In this document: one piece after another, positions 17,402 to 24,797 of the stretch
Position numbering within the stretch: position 1 is the first letter of the stretch
How the letters are laid out: every line of letters starts with the position of its first letter
Source: Asticcacaulis sp. ZE23SCel15
GTDB lineage: Bacteria > Pseudomonadota > Alphaproteobacteria > Caulobacterales > Caulobacteraceae
Assembly (NCBI RefSeq): GCF_030505395.1
Contig: NZ_CP130044.1
Span: 2,093,001-2,157,000, forward strand
Length of the DNA stretch: 64,000 bases
Direction of reading: 5' to 3'
Position numbers and translations under genes: made by a program
Notes under the pieces: generated by a model
Seen by the model: only the letters and a program-made list of their open reading frames with translations
Database searches by the model: none
Told to the model about the DNA's origin: nothing

Positions 17402-18280
17402 CTAATCCAAAATAATCTGGCGCAGTTCCATCTGCTTCAGGCGCTCAATTTCGCGTTGCTCCCGCGCCAGCCGATCCGCCTCTATGGCCCGGTCACGCAG
17501 GTGTTCAATAGCCCGCCAGACCGACGCGATTTCGTCGTGCGAATGATGGACATGGGCCGGGTCGTGGTGCGGATGGGCGTCAGGAATGGGCGTGTCGTAT
17601 TTGCCCTCGGATACGCTGATGATAGCGTTGGCAATGGTCTTTAGCGGCTTTGAGATGAACTCCACGACGATCCACACCGATATGGCGACCATGAGTACGA
17701 TCCCCATAATGGCCACCGTCATGAAATGAATGGCGCGTTTGGCGTTATATTCGCGCGCGATGGCCTGATGATTGGCTAAGTCCTTACGTGAGGCCAGAAC
17801 TGCCTTTTCGACATCGGCCTGAAAGGCGATGCGGCGAGCGCGGGCGCGCTCATTATTGCCCAGTTTGTCCGCTTCGGCGGGCGATACCGTCGTCCCTAGC
17901 CGGATAAGTTCGCGGCGGAAGGTTATAAAATCCGCGGCCTGCTTTTCGATGACCCCAAAGCTGGCCAACTTGGCCGGTCCGCCATTGACGCGCCAGTCTT
18001 CCAGGGTCTGTTCGATTTCAGTGAGGTCGTTCTCCAGCCGCTTGGCAAAGACGCGGGCTGAGGTGGTGTCTTTTGACAGATATATGCCGCGTGATTCCAT
18101 GACGGCGCTGGAGACCAGATAGTTGAGATGTTCACCGTAATAGGTGTTGTCATAGGACAGACCGTAATTTTTCATCATCCGGTCATAGTCGCGGATGGTC
18201 AGTACGCCCAGCGCGGCAATCGCCAGTGCCATGACCGCAAACGCCCCGACAAGGGCAAGTATTCTGGACTTGATCGACAT
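17402..18280 (-). CDS. HAMP-domain receptor lacking an output domain (paralog 1)
   Basis: The protein of about 292 residues begins MSIKSRILALVGAFAVMALA behind GGGAG. It has a membrane segment (about 8-29), a helical periplasmic region (about 30-182) with AVMESRGIY and FRRELIRLGTTVSPAEAD, a second membrane segment (about 186-206), a HAMP-like region (ISKPLKTIANAIISVSEGKY) and a short coiled coil ending LRQIILD. This is the front half of a methyl-accepting receptor, but the signalling domain is absent. A linker rich in histidine (HPHHDPAHVHHSHDE) lies inside the HAMP region. The next gene is a paralog with the same ends, so the shortness looks natural rather than a truncation. Confidence 0.75.
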   Translation of the reverse strand: MSIKSRILALVGAFAVMALAIAALGVLTIRDYDRMMKNYGLSYDNTYYGEHLNYLVSSAVMESRGIYLSKDTTSARVFAKRLENDLTEIEQTLEDWRVNGGPAKLASFGVIEKQAADFITFRRELIRLGTTVSPAEADKLGNNERARARRIAFQADVEKAVLASRKDLANHQAIAREYNAKRAIHFMTVAIMGIVLMVAISVWIVVEFISKPLKTIANAIISVSEGKYDTPIPDAHPHHDPAHVHHSHDEIASVWRAIEHLRDRAIEADRLAREQREIERLKQMELRQIILD

Positions 18281-18509
18281 GGGTATCTCCCTGCCTTTAT
18301 GTTTCTGCACGCAGATACCGGATATCGGCGTGTATTTCCCTGTGGTAGTTTTATGCCTTACTCAGCCGGTAAGTTTTTTGATGTACTGAATATATTATGC
18401 CTAAACGCGCAAATAGCAATGATTGATAAATCAGGCCTTTGTGATGCGGGCAAGACCTGTTTTCGGTGACGCAATACTTTTGCGGGTGCGAACGAATATT
18501 GTGCGCACC

Positions 18510-19343
18510 TTAATCCAGCAGGATCTGACGCATTTCGAGGGAGCGTTTCGCCTCGGCGTCTCTTTCGGCCTTTGCGGTGACTTCGGCGGCCTGAGCGCGT
18601 TCGGCCAGCAGGCTTAAGGATTTCCAGACGGTGGTGATTTCCGCGCCCGCCTGTGCGGCGGGCGGTTGGGTTTTGGCGGCGGCATAATCGCCTTCGGAGA
18701 CGCGTATAATGGTCGAGGCCAGCGTCTGCATCGGGCGGGAAATATAGGTGATCGCCCACCATAGCGACAGGCCGATCATACTCACCAGCCCAAAGCCGAC
18801 GATGACCACAAAATGCATGATGCGCCCGTCGCCATAGTTGCTGGCGATTTCACGATGGCGATCAAGTTCACGCCGGTTCATATCAACCCAGTGGCTAAGA
18901 TCAGCCTGATACTGGGTGCGGGTATAGCGGTTGGTTTCATTATTACCATGACGGTCGGCGGCGGCCGGAGAGACCTGCGTGCCGAGGCGAATAAGCTCAC
19001 GCCGGAACGCGACAAAGGCCTGGGTCTGGGTAACAAGCTCAGAGCTCAGGGTTGGCGGTTCGTTCAGTACGGTCTCGATGTCCTGAAGGTTGCGCTCAAG
19101 GCGGGCGGCGAACAACTTAGCGTCTTCGGTGTTGCGGGCGTGATAGATGCCGCGCGATTCCGCCACAGCGCTGGAAACCAACCCGTTGAGGTGCTCAGCC
19201 TTATGGGCGGTTTCATGGGTTTGCGTATACTGGGCCAGCATGCGGCTGTAGTCGGCAATGCTGACCACGCCCAATACGGCAATGGCCAGTGCCATGACCG
19301 CAAACCCGGCGACCAGCGCCAGAAACCTCGATCGGATCGACAT
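18510..19343 (-). CDS. HAMP-domain receptor lacking an output domain (paralog 2)
   Basis: Starting at MSIRSRFLALVAGFAVMALA (ATG at 19343), the 277-residue protein repeats the plan of its neighbour: membrane segment, helical periplasmic part with AVAESRGIYHARNTEDAK and FRRELIRLGTQVSPAAAD, membrane segment, HAMP-like region (ISRPMQTLASTIIRVSEGDY) and a coiled coil ending EMRQILLD. No methyl-accepting, kinase or cyclase domain follows. The His-rich loop of the first paralog is replaced by AAAKTQPPAAQAGAE. The two genes are 230 bases apart and probably separately transcribed. Function unknown; a sensor working through a partner protein is an inference. Confidence 0.75.
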   Translation of the reverse strand: MSIRSRFLALVAGFAVMALAIAVLGVVSIADYSRMLAQYTQTHETAHKAEHLNGLVSSAVAESRGIYHARNTEDAKLFAARLERNLQDIETVLNEPPTLSSELVTQTQAFVAFRRELIRLGTQVSPAAADRHGNNETNRYTRTQYQADLSHWVDMNRRELDRHREIASNYGDGRIMHFVVIVGFGLVSMIGLSLWWAITYISRPMQTLASTIIRVSEGDYAAAKTQPPAAQAGAEITTVWKSLSLLAERAQAAEVTAKAERDAEAKRSLEMRQILLD

Positions 19344-19466
19344 GAAGACCCCACATACGCTTACTACCATCCCCCTAGGGATCGTTTCGATCCTGATTGA
19401 GCGGTATAAATGTAAAATAGAGGTGAATAACCACGGAGTTAAAGAGGTTATGTCTTTGAAACCGGA

Positions 19467-19503
19467 AATAAAAAGGGCTCCGCACATTACATGCGAAGCC
19501 CTT
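19467..19503 (-). terminator. Rho-independent terminator of the sugar-acid dehydratase operon
   Basis: Read on the minus strand, AAGGGCT and CGCA pair with TGCG and AGCCCTT (one mismatch), followed by TTTATTT. It lies 27 bases after the dehydratase stop codon. Confidence 0.85.
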
Positions 19504-19529
19504 AATGGTAATTCGTGGCGGCTCTATTT

Positions 19530-21335
19530 TTAGTGGTTATCTCTTGGCAGGCCCTTGGTTTGGGCGATGCGTTGATAGGCCACGGCGTTTTCAAGCGCGG
19601 CACCGGTATCCATTTGCCCGACGACAGCACGTTGCATTTCCTGCCACGGCGTCTGGTGCTCAGGGTACTTAAAGCCACCAGCGGCGTCGAGGGCGGCGCG
19701 GCGCTCAGCGATCTCCGCATCCGAAATCAGCACATTGACGGTGTTGGTGTTGAGGTCAACGCGCACGCGGTCATCGGTCTTGAGGATAGCGAGGTTGCCA
19801 CCTGCTGCGGCTTCCGGAGAGGCGTTGAGGATTGACGGCGACCCCGACGTGCCGGACTGACGGCCATCGCCGATACAGGCCAGTGACTTGATGCCGCGTT
19901 TCAGCAGATAGTCAGGGCAGCGCATGTTGACGACTTCGGCGGCACCCGGATAACCGATGGGGCCTGCGCCGCGCATGAACAGGATGCAGTGCTCATCAAT
20001 GCCCAGCGCCGGATTATCGATGCGGTGGTGATAATCTTCGGGGCCGTCAAACACTATAGCGCGGCCTTCAAAAGCGTTCAGGTCAGCCGGGTTGTTTAGA
20101 TAGCGCTCACGGAACTCAGGCGAGATCACCGAAACCTTCATGATGGCCGAGGTGAACAGGTTGCCCGACAGAACGCGGAAGCCAGCGTTTTCCTTAAGCG
20201 GCTTTTCAAACGGACGAATGACGTTTTCGTCTTCGATAATGGCGTCACGGCAGTTGTCACCGATGGTCTTACCGTTCACCGTCATGGCGTCTTCATGGAT
20301 CAGGCCATGCTTGATCAACTGACCCACAACGGCGGGGACGCCGCCGGCATGGTGATAATCTTCGCCGAGATATTCACCGGCGGGCATCAGGTTGACGATC
20401 AACGGCACTTCTTCGCCGTACTGCTGCCATTCCTCAACCTTGAGGTCCACGCCGATATGGCGGGCCAGAGCGTTGAGGTGGATAGGCGCGTTGGTCGACC
20501 CGCCAATGGCCGAATTGACGCGGATGGCGTTGATGAAGGCTTCCTTGGTCAGGATGTCCGAAGGCTTGAGGTCTTCGTGAACCATCTCGACAATGCGCTT
20601 ACCCGTGCGGTTGGCGCATTCCTGACGGTCGCGGTGCGGGGCCGGAATAGCCGCAGAGTAGGGCAGTTGCATCCCCAGCGCTTCGGCCAGAGAGTTCATG
20701 GTCGTGGCCGTGCCCATGGTGTTGCAGTAGCCGGTCGAAGGTGCGGATGACGCCACCAGCTTGATGAAGCCCTGATAGTCGATCTCACCGGCGGCCAGCA
20801 GTTCGCGGGCCTTCCAGACGATGGTGCCGGAGCCCGTGCGCTCACCCTTGTACCAGCCGTTAAGCATAGGCCCGACCGACAGCGCGATTGACGGGATATT
20901 GACGGTGGCGGCGGCCATCAGGCAGGCGGGGGTGGTCTTATCGCAGCCGATGGTCAGGACGACACCATCTAGCGGATAGCCATAGATGATCTCAACCAGC
21001 CCCAGATAGGCCAGATTACGGTCAAGGCCCGCAGTCGGACGCTTACCGGTTTCCTGAATCGGGTGAACCGGAAACTCCAGCGGAATACCGCCCGATGAGA
21101 TGATGCCGTCACGGATATGCTTGGCCAACTCAATGTGATGGCGGTTACACGGGCTTAAGTCCGATCCCGTCTGCGCGATGCCGATGATCGGCTTATCCGA
21201 TTGCAGGTCTTCGAGCGACAGGCCGAAGTTCATGTAGCGCTCAAGATAAAGCGCCGTCATGTCAGCATTGTCGGGATTGTCAAACCAGGCGCGCGAACGA
21301 AGCTGGGTTTTGGAACGGGAAACGGAATCGGACAT
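19530..21335 (-). CDS. xylD: Sugar-acid dehydratase, IlvD/Edd family (xylonate/arabinonate type)
   Basis: The 601-residue protein closely follows, from memory, the Caulobacter D-xylonate dehydratase Xyl[78 protein letters not shown] and the C-terminal LPRDNH. The cysteines in SPCNR, GCDKTTP and GYCNTMG are where the family binds its iron-sulfur cluster. It would remove water from an aldonate to give a 2-keto-3-deoxy acid. D-xylonate, L-arabinonate or a similar acid is possible. It shares an operon with the aldose epimerase 21 bases upstream, and a dehydratase for the next step is encoded divergently at 23.6 kb. Confidence 0.9.
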   Translation of the reverse strand: MSDSVSRSKTQLRSRAWFDNPDNADMTALYLERYMNFGLSLEDLQSDKPIIGIAQTGSDLSPCNRHHIELAKHIRDGIISSGGIPLEFPVHPIQETGKRPTAGLDRNLAYLGLVEIIYGYPLDGVVLTIGCDKTTPACLMAAATVNIPSIALSVGPMLNGWYKGERTGSGTIVWKARELLAAGEIDYQGFIKLVASSAPSTGYCNTMGTATTMNSLAEALGMQLPYSAAIPAPHRDRQECANRTGKRIVEMVHEDLKPSDILTKEAFINAIRVNSAIGGSTNAPIHLNALARHIGVDLKVEEWQQYGEEVPLIVNLMPAGEYLGEDYHHAGGVPAVVGQLIKHGLIHEDAMTVNGKTIGDNCRDAIIEDENVIRPFEKPLKENAGFRVLSGNLFTSAIMKVSVISPEFRERYLNNPADLNAFEGRAIVFDGPEDYHHRIDNPALGIDEHCILFMRGAGPIGYPGAAEVVNMRCPDYLLKRGIKSLACIGDGRQSGTSGSPSILNASPEAAAGGNLAILKTDDRVRVDLNTNTVNVLISDAEIAERRAALDAAGGFKYPEHQTPWQEMQRAVVGQMDTGAALENAVAYQRIAQTKGLPRDNH

Positions 21336-21356
21336 AAGGCTAAGTACTTCGGTCTT

Positions 21357-22496
21357 TTATTGGGTTACGAAAAGGTGGTGAACCGTGGTCTGGGTATAGG
21401 TCTGGCCGGGGTTCAGGCGTGTGGTCGGGAATTCCGGACGGTTAGGGCTGTCGGGGTAGTGCTGGGTCTCAAACGCCACCGCGTCACCCATGCGTGTCAC
21501 CTGACCACCCTTGCCGGGGATTTTGCCGTCGAGGAAGTTGCCGGTATACATCTGAACGCCCGGTTCGGTCGTCAGGATCTTGAGGCCGCGACCGGATGTG
21601 GCGTCGGTCAAAGTAACCGCCAGTTTCGGGGTCTTGGTCAGACCGCCGCGCACCAGATAGTTATGGTCGATGCCGAGGCCGACCAGAATTTGCGGATGGC
21701 GGGCATCGCGAACCTTGGAACTGATCAGGGCAGGGGTCGTAAAGTCAAACGGTGTGCCCTTGACCGAAGCAATCTCGCCGGTCGGAATGGCCGTGGCTGT
21801 GGTCGGCAGGTACGAATCCGCCTCCAGTTGCAGGGTGGCGTCCAGCGCGCTGCGGCCAGAGCTTACGCCGCCCAGATTGAACAGCGAATGGTTGGTCAGG
21901 TTGACCACAGTCGGTTTATCGGTCGTGGCCTTATAGCTGATGGTCAGGTCGTTAGCATCGCTCAAAGCATAGGTCACAAAGACCTTGACTGTGCCGGGAT
22001 AGCCTTCTTCGCCATCGGGAGAGACATAGGACAAAGTCACCGAAGCGGTCGGGCCGGATTTGACCTCTTCGACCTTCCAGACCACCTTGTCCCAGCCCTT
22101 AAGACCGCCGTGCAGGTGGTTGCCGTTATTGTTGGTGGCCAGGGTATATTCCTTGCCATCGAGCGTGAATTTGCCCAGCGCGATACGGTTGGCATAGCGG
22201 CCAACGGTGACGCCCAGATACTGCGGCGTATCGACATAGCCATCGATGGTGTCATAGCCGATAACGATATCGTCAGCCTTGCCCGCCTTATCCGGCACGA
22301 TCAGCGACTGAAGCGTCGCGCCATAAGCAATGACCTTGGCCGAAACGCCTTTGGAGTTCTTAAGCTCGACGGCTTCGATCTTGGTGCCGTCTTTCAACGC
22401 GCCAAAGTCGCCCTTGGTGGCGGTGGCGGCCAGCGCGGTCGAAGACATCAAAAGGGCGGCAAGCGTCAGGCCTGCAGCTACGGCAAAAGATTTCAT
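21357..22496 (-). CDS. galM: Periplasmic aldose 1-epimerase (mutarotase)
   Basis: The 379-residue protein has a signal peptide (MKSFAVAAGLTLAALLMSST then ALA) followed by a galactose mutarotase domain: VIAYGATLQSLIVPDKAGK, LGVTVGRYANRIALGKFTL, NNNGNHLHGGLKGWDKVVW and VNLTNHSLFNLGG. The conserved histidines in HLHGG and NHSLFN and a late glutamate (VAFETQHYPDSPN) are the usual sugar-binding and catalytic residues. It interconverts alpha and beta forms of an aldose, here outside the inner membrane, before oxidation to the sugar acid. It lies in one operon with the dehydratase and has a candidate operator about 100 bases upstream. Confidence 0.9.
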   Translation of the reverse strand: MKSFAVAAGLTLAALLMSSTALAATATKGDFGALKDGTKIEAVELKNSKGVSAKVIAYGATLQSLIVPDKAGKADDIVIGYDTIDGYVDTPQYLGVTVGRYANRIALGKFTLDGKEYTLATNNNGNHLHGGLKGWDKVVWKVEEVKSGPTASVTLSYVSPDGEEGYPGTVKVFVTYALSDANDLTISYKATTDKPTVVNLTNHSLFNLGGVSSGRSALDATLQLEADSYLPTTATAIPTGEIASVKGTPFDFTTPALISSKVRDARHPQILVGLGIDHNYLVRGGLTKTPKLAVTLTDATSGRGLKILTTEPGVQMYTGNFLDGKIPGKGGQVTRMGDAVAFETQHYPDSPNRPEFPTTRLNPGQTYTQTTVHHLFVTQ

Positions 22497-22598
22497 TATC
22501 GGTCTCTCCTGTGTAAGGTCTTCGGTCTTGCGTCATGGTGCCGAAGTCATCGGGGCCATGTCAGACTCTGTTCAGCCAGTCTTTTAGCCTTGTGACTA

Positions 22599-22609
22599 AA
22601 GTCCGACAA
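22599..22609 (-). promoter_or_regulatory. Candidate FadR/GntR operator upstream of the epimerase operon
   Basis: The minus strand reads TTGTCGGACTT, matching nine of eleven positions of the palindrome TTGTCNGACAA. The divergent dehydratase gene has TTGTCTGACTA in its promoter. Both fit the GT-N3-AC core recognised by FadR-type GntR regulators, and one is encoded between them. Confidence 0.5.
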
Positions 22610-22686
22610 TAGCTGATTTTATTATCATACAAAATAAGGCGGCCCTCACTAAGGCAATCCTCTGAAAAAGGCTCAGCCCGGAAGGT

Positions 22687-23475
22687 TTAAGTTTGCGGCG
22701 ACATGCTTTTTTGCGTGTCCTCTAACGCCATGCGCACCAGCGATTCCATGCACCAGCGGGCGGCGGAGGCATCGCCGCGCTCAATCGCTTCGAATACGCG
22801 GGCATGATCGGGAATAGGGTCGCGGCTTAGGGACTGATGGCGCTGCTTGTAGCGGGTGGTCCAGCTTACCGCCGCCCCGATGGTCGTGCTGAGCGAGGCC
22901 AGCGCCTCGTTATGGGTGGCGAACATCAGGGTGTGGTGAAATTCCAGATCGGCCATGCGTCCGGCCTCACTGGCTAAAGTTTCGGCTTCCATGACCTCAA
23001 GCGCCTTGCGCATCCGCTCGATCTGATCCGGCGTGCGTCGCTCGGCTGCAAGGGCGGCGGCGGCGGGCTCGGTAATCAGCCGTAGTTCAAACAGCCCCTT
23101 GATGAAATCCTCAGACGGTTCGGTTTCAAACATCCAGCCCAGAACTTCCGGGTCGAGGATGTTCCAGCGATCGCGCTCAGTGACGCGGGTGCCGATCTTG
23201 GGCCGGCTTTCGACCATGCCTTTGGAGGCCAGAATCCGGATCGCCTCACGGTAGGCCGAGCGCGATATATCGAGCGATTCGCTGGAGTTGATTTCATTGG
23301 GCAGGATATCGCCGGACTTATAGACCCCTCCCAGGATCTGAACGCCCAGATTGTGCGCCAGCGCGCCGTGCAGGCGTCCCTGAAACGCCGCGCGGAACAT
23401 GTCATGTCCGCCCGTCGCGGGGGTGAAGGTCAGGGGATGCTGTGTTTTATTATCGGTAAGCGTTGGTTTCCTCAT
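22687..23475 (-). CDS. FadR-type GntR family regulator of sugar-acid catabolism
   Basis: Starting at MRKPTLTDNKTQHPLTF (ATG at 23475), the protein of about 262 residues has an N-terminal winged helix (LGVQILGGVYKSGDILPNE ... SRSAYREAIRILASKGMVES) and a C-terminal helical FCD domain (LFELRLITEPAAAALAAER ... DLEFHHTLMFATHNEAL). The FCD histidines in FHHTLM and those further on usually bind a metal and a sugar-acid ligand. It sits between the two transcription units of the locus and most likely represses both until the sugar acid or its dehydration product is present. The ribosome-binding site is weak, so the start may shift. Confidence 0.88.
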   Translation of the reverse strand: MRKPTLTDNKTQHPLTFTPATGGHDMFRAAFQGRLHGALAHNLGVQILGGVYKSGDILPNEINSSESLDISRSAYREAIRILASKGMVESRPKIGTRVTERDRWNILDPEVLGWMFETEPSEDFIKGLFELRLITEPAAAALAAERRTPDQIERMRKALEVMEAETLASEAGRMADLEFHHTLMFATHNEALASLSTTIGAAVSWTTRYKQRHQSLSRDPIPDHARVFEAIERGDASAARWCMESLVRMALEDTQKSMSPQT

Positions 23476-23541
23476 GATCAATGCATGACATTTTCGCTGA
23501 TATTTGACAAAGTTATTTTTAATCAGGCCCGTGATTTGCGC

Positions 23542-23596
23542 TTTACGACGCATATTTGTCTGACTATATCAATCGGCCTGATGTTCCGTGCGGAAC
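23542..23596 (+). promoter_or_regulatory. Promoter and operators of the AraD1/XylX-like gene
   Basis: TTTACG (23542-23547), 17 bases, then TATATC (23565-23570) form a sigma-70-like promoter. The FadR-like site TTGTCTGACTA (23556-23566) lies in the spacer and touches the -10 box, a position suited to repression. Downstream, GTTCCG-TG-CGGAAC (23583-23596) is a perfect inverted repeat in the early transcript. Confidence 0.5.
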
Positions 23597-23626
23597 ACGC
23601 CCAAAAACCATATACGGGAGCCCGTC

Positions 23627-24625
23627 ATGACCCTGCGCCTTATTCAATTCGTAACTGCCACAGGCGAACGCCGTGTCGCCGCCGCTCAGGATGACGGTTC
23701 GGCGCAAGTGGTGAACGGCGTGTCCTCGACCTACGAACTGGCGACCGCGGCTATCCGCGAAGGGATTTCGCTGGATGCCAAGGTCACGGCTTTGGGATTG
23801 GGTGAGGCGGTTGAAATTGCGACAGCCTTGTCCGAAGGCCGCGTTCTGGCCCCGATCGATCACCCCGATTCGGCCCACCTGCACGTCACCGGCACGGGCC
23901 TGACGCACTTGGGTTCAGCCGAAAGCCGCAACAAGATGCACCAGGCGGCCGCGTCCGGCGAAGAAAACCTGACCGATTCCATGCGCATGTTCCTGATGGG
24001 CGTTGAAGGCGGTAAGCCCGAAGCCGGTAAGGTCGGTGCGCAGCCGGAATGGTTCTACAAAGGCAATGGCTCGACGCTGGTGGGGCCGAACGTGCCGCTG
24101 GAATCGCCAAGCTTTGCCGAAGACGCCGGCGAAGAGCCTGAAATGGCAGGCATCTATATCATCGGTGACGACGGCAACGCCTATCGTCTGGGCTTTGCGC
24201 TCGCCAACGAATTTTCCGATCACATTGTTGAGAAGCAAAACTATCTGTGGCTGGCCCACTCAAAGCTGCGTCCGGCGTCAATCGGCGTTGAAATCCGCAC
24301 CGGCGACCTGCCGAAAAGCGTCGAAGGCACCGCCCGCATCACCCGCGGCAACGAAGTGGTCTGGGAAAAGCCGTTCCTGTCGGGTGAGGACAACATGTCC
24401 CATACCTTCGCCAACCTTGAATATCACCACTTTAAATATGCCCTGTTCCGTCAGCCGGGTGACATCCATGTCCATTGCTTTGGCACCTCGACCGCCTCGT
24501 TCGGCGACGGCATTCGCACGCAGGACGGCGATGTGTTTGAAATCGAAGCGACGCCGTTTGTGTTCGGTCTGCGCAATGAACTGACGACGACCAAGGAAGA
24601 AAAGATCGTGGTCCGCGCGCTGTAA
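23627..24625 (+). CDS. AraD1/XylX-like 2-keto-3-deoxy-sugar-acid dehydratase (FAH superfamily)
   Basis: Starting at MTLRLIQFVTATGERRVAAA behind CGGGAG, the 332-residue protein belongs to the fumarylacetoacetate-hydrolase superfamily group that includes AraD1/GguC and XylX. Marker stretches are HVTGTGLTHLGSAESRNKMH, PEWFYKGNGSTLVGPN, GEEPEMAGIYIIGDDGNAYR and ANEFSDHIVEKQNYLWLAHS. It would dehydrate the 2-keto-3-deoxy acid made by the dehydratase at 19.5 kb to an alpha-ketoglutarate semialdehyde. The semialdehyde dehydrogenase that would finish the path is not in the window. A clean terminator follows. Confidence 0.85.
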   Translation: MTLRLIQFVTATGERRVAAAQDDGSAQVVNGVSSTYELATAAIREGISLDAKVTALGLGEAVEIATALSEGRVLAPIDHPDSAHLHVTGTGLTHLGSAESRNKMHQAAASGEENLTDSMRMFLMGVEGGKPEAGKVGAQPEWFYKGNGSTLVGPNVPLESPSFAEDAGEEPEMAGIYIIGDDGNAYRLGFALANEFSDHIVEKQNYLWLAHSKLRPASIGVEIRTGDLPKSVEGTARITRGNEVVWEKPFLSGEDNMSHTFANLEYHHFKYALFRQPGDIHVHCFGTSTASFGDGIRTQDGDVFEIEATPFVFGLRNELTTTKEEKIVVRAL

Positions 24626-24646
24626 GCCACTGGTGCCAATCTGATG

Positions 24647-24681
24647 AAAAAGCCCGCCTCAGTTAGAGGCGGGCTTTTTTA
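24647..24681 (+). terminator. Rho-independent terminator of the AraD1/XylX-like gene
   Basis: AGCCCGCCTC, a five-base loop and GAGGCGGGCT followed by TTTTT give a perfect 10-base-pair terminator 25 bases after the stop codon. Confidence 0.92.
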
Positions 24682-24766
24682 ATGGAGCGGAAATATTCCG
24701 CTCAAGCCGCCACCAGCGGCGCGGCCAAGGTGGCGGAGCCACCGCCCGGCGAGGGACTAAAGATAA

Positions 24767-24797
24767 GCTTAGGTCATTATGTCATAATGATCTAAGC
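24767..24797. other. 31-base hairpin overlapping the end of the S9 peptidase gene
   Basis: GCTTAGGTCATTAT and ATAATGATCTAAGC pair with one mismatch around a three-base loop. The right arm contains the TAG stop codon of the peptidase gene (24792-24794). There is no T run. It may be a factor-dependent transcription end or a stability hairpin. The 85 bases to its left are GC-rich and show no gene. Confidence 0.5.

Noticed and set aside
24682-24766. GC-rich stretch with CCGCCACC and GGTGGCGG
   Set aside because: It shows partial pairing only and does not match the repeat families.
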